Source of the DNA: Psychrobacter immobilis
GTDB taxonomy: Bacteria; Pseudomonadota; Gammaproteobacteria; Pseudomonadales; Moraxellaceae
Assembly (NCBI GenBank): GCA_904846265.1
Contig: CAJHAA010000025.1
Location: 1-35,247 of the forward strand
Length of the DNA stretch: 35,247 nt
Direction: 5' to 3'
Each line of letters begins with the position of its first letter. Within the stretch, counting starts at the first letter, position 1. Below the pieces are notes generated by a model, which did not search any database, was not told the DNA's origin, and saw only the letters and a program-made list of their open reading frames with translations. Below are positions 34,250-35,247 of this stretch, piece after piece. Both the position numbers and the translations under genes were made by a program.

Positions 34250-35121
34250 TGTTCAGAACCCCTCGATCACTATGATGAATCACATTCCTAGGAGTATTCC
34301 TATCTACTATCGCTTGGTTTAACGCTGCCATCATCATGTCCGTGCTCATACGGTTAGAGACTTTCCAGCCGACAATAGCGCGAGCAAACACATCAATAAT
34401 AAAAGCGGTATATAACCAGCCGCTGGTTGTCTTGATATAGGTAAAGTCAGCAACCTATAACTCGTTAGGGCGACGGGCTTTAAAGTTACGATTGACTAAG
34501 TCATCAGCGCGTTTCTGTTCGTCATGTCTGTGAGTTTTTATTTTGCCTTTACCACGCCAAACACCTTGCCGGTTATACAGTCTCATTAAACGCTCTACCG
34601 TACAGCGCGCTACATGAATGCTATCCGCTTTCATCTGCTGCCATACTTTGCGAGCACCATAACGACACTTGCTGCCCAACCAAATACGTATAATCTCGCT
34701 GACATAATAGTCGTCATGCTGACTGCGTAATGAGCGCTTTTCAGGACGACTTTCTAAGTCTTTAACACGATAGCAAGTTGATGGGGCAATCGGTAATACT
34801 CTACAGATTGGCTCAATCCCATATTCCTGTTTGTTAACATCAATGAAATCGACCATCACTTGAGTGGGCAGCCCGTCTCCGCCTGGGCGAAAAAAGCAGG
34901 AGCCTTACTTATACTTCATTGGCTTGTTTGAGCTCTTTATTCTCGCGTTAAAGCTCTTTAATACGCTGCTCTTGGCTTTGAGCTTGTACTGATGCCGGAA
35001 TGGTTTGGACTATATACTTTTTATGCCATGATCGCAGAGTTTCAGGCGCACAGCTAATCTTTGACGCTATGGCTTGGATAGCTGACCATGTGGAGGGATA
35101 GTCGCCCGACGCTTCAATCAG
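34250..35121 (-). pseudogene. Decayed IS3-family copy (orfA and orfB remnants)
   Basis: This is the same family as the IS at 929-2236, read on the minus strand. The orfA part (LIEASGDYPSTWSAIQAIASK...) begins at 35121, where a newer IS copy has inserted, and stops where GAA became TAA (near 34948). orfB starts at 34859 (MMVDFIDVNKQEYGIEPICRVL) and meets a TAG near 34456, where the intact copy reads TTTGGGTAGCTGAC. Homology ends near 34250 in the HHSDRGVQ region, so the C-terminus with the catalytic Glu and the right terminal repeat are missing. It is non-functional. Confidence 0.88.
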
Positions 35122-35247
35122 TGAACCGCCCCGGGATTGTCGGAGACTCAACATTCTGAGAGAATACGACAATGAAAAAACAAACCTACACTCCTGAGAT
35201 TAAAGAACGCGCCGTTCGCATGCTGATAGAAGCGTTGGGCGACTATC
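35122..35247 (+). mobile_element. IS3-family element, 5' end only (runs off the window)
   Basis: The left terminal repeat TGAACCGCCCCGGGATTGTC starts at 35122, inside the orfA relic of the older copy. orfA begins at ATG 35172 (MKKQTYTPEIKERAVRML) and runs off the edge. The 126 bases equal the reverse complement of 1-126 without a mismatch. Confidence 0.93.

Overview
The window looks like an accessory (mobilome/defence) segment of a gammaproteobacterium, most likely Psychrobacter or a close Moraxellaceae relative. I infer this from the AT-rich composition and the style of the IS3 and IS630 transposases; no housekeeping gene is present to prove it. Both window edges are the first 126 bases of the same IS3-family element in opposite orientations, so the window may be a complete draft contig cut at a repeat.

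Layout. 1-2236: IS copies around a small monooxygenase-like gene (462-776). 2237-4737: the end of an integrative element, with a tyrosine integrase (2367-3611), an excisionase-like gene (3628-3843), a divergent XRE regulator (4040-4264), helically phased GGTCACG repeats, and a 45-base 3' half of tRNA-Gly(GCC) at 4693-4737 that I read as an attachment site. 5132-11516: a minus-strand trio of a 185-aa unknown protein and two very large tyrosine-recombinase-like proteins, similar in plan to the published Gamma-Mobile-Trio or Tn554-type recombination modules. 11625-12485: an unknown gene with a DUF4258-like start. 12804-18684: a minus-strand three-gene operon of a DnaK-like ATPase with a helical-repeat tail, a compact UvrD-like SF1 helicase and an unknown protein with a long repetitive acidic linker. 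I do not recognise this operon as a named system; it is the best candidate here for something undescribed.

19119-21640: an IS3-family element whose transposase is split by a second, intact IS3-family element (19862-21128, GAG target duplication). 21919-29399: a complete type I Zorya anti-phage system, zorA-zorB-zorC-zorD. 29410-30830: a MITE-like element, a decayed IS relic and a broken IS630-family element. 30979-34078: a complete type II Zorya system, zorA-zorB-zorE (HNH nuclease). 34250-35247: a decayed IS copy with a newer copy inserted in it.

How it fits together: the Zorya ZorA/ZorB pairs should form proton-driven, peptidoglycan-anchored inner-membrane motors that activate cytoplasmic effectors (ZorC plus the ZorD helicase in one system, the ZorE nuclease in the other). 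The recombinase trio and the tRNA-Gly integrase are the likely means by which the island moved. The IS elements have bracketed, separated and eroded the modules.
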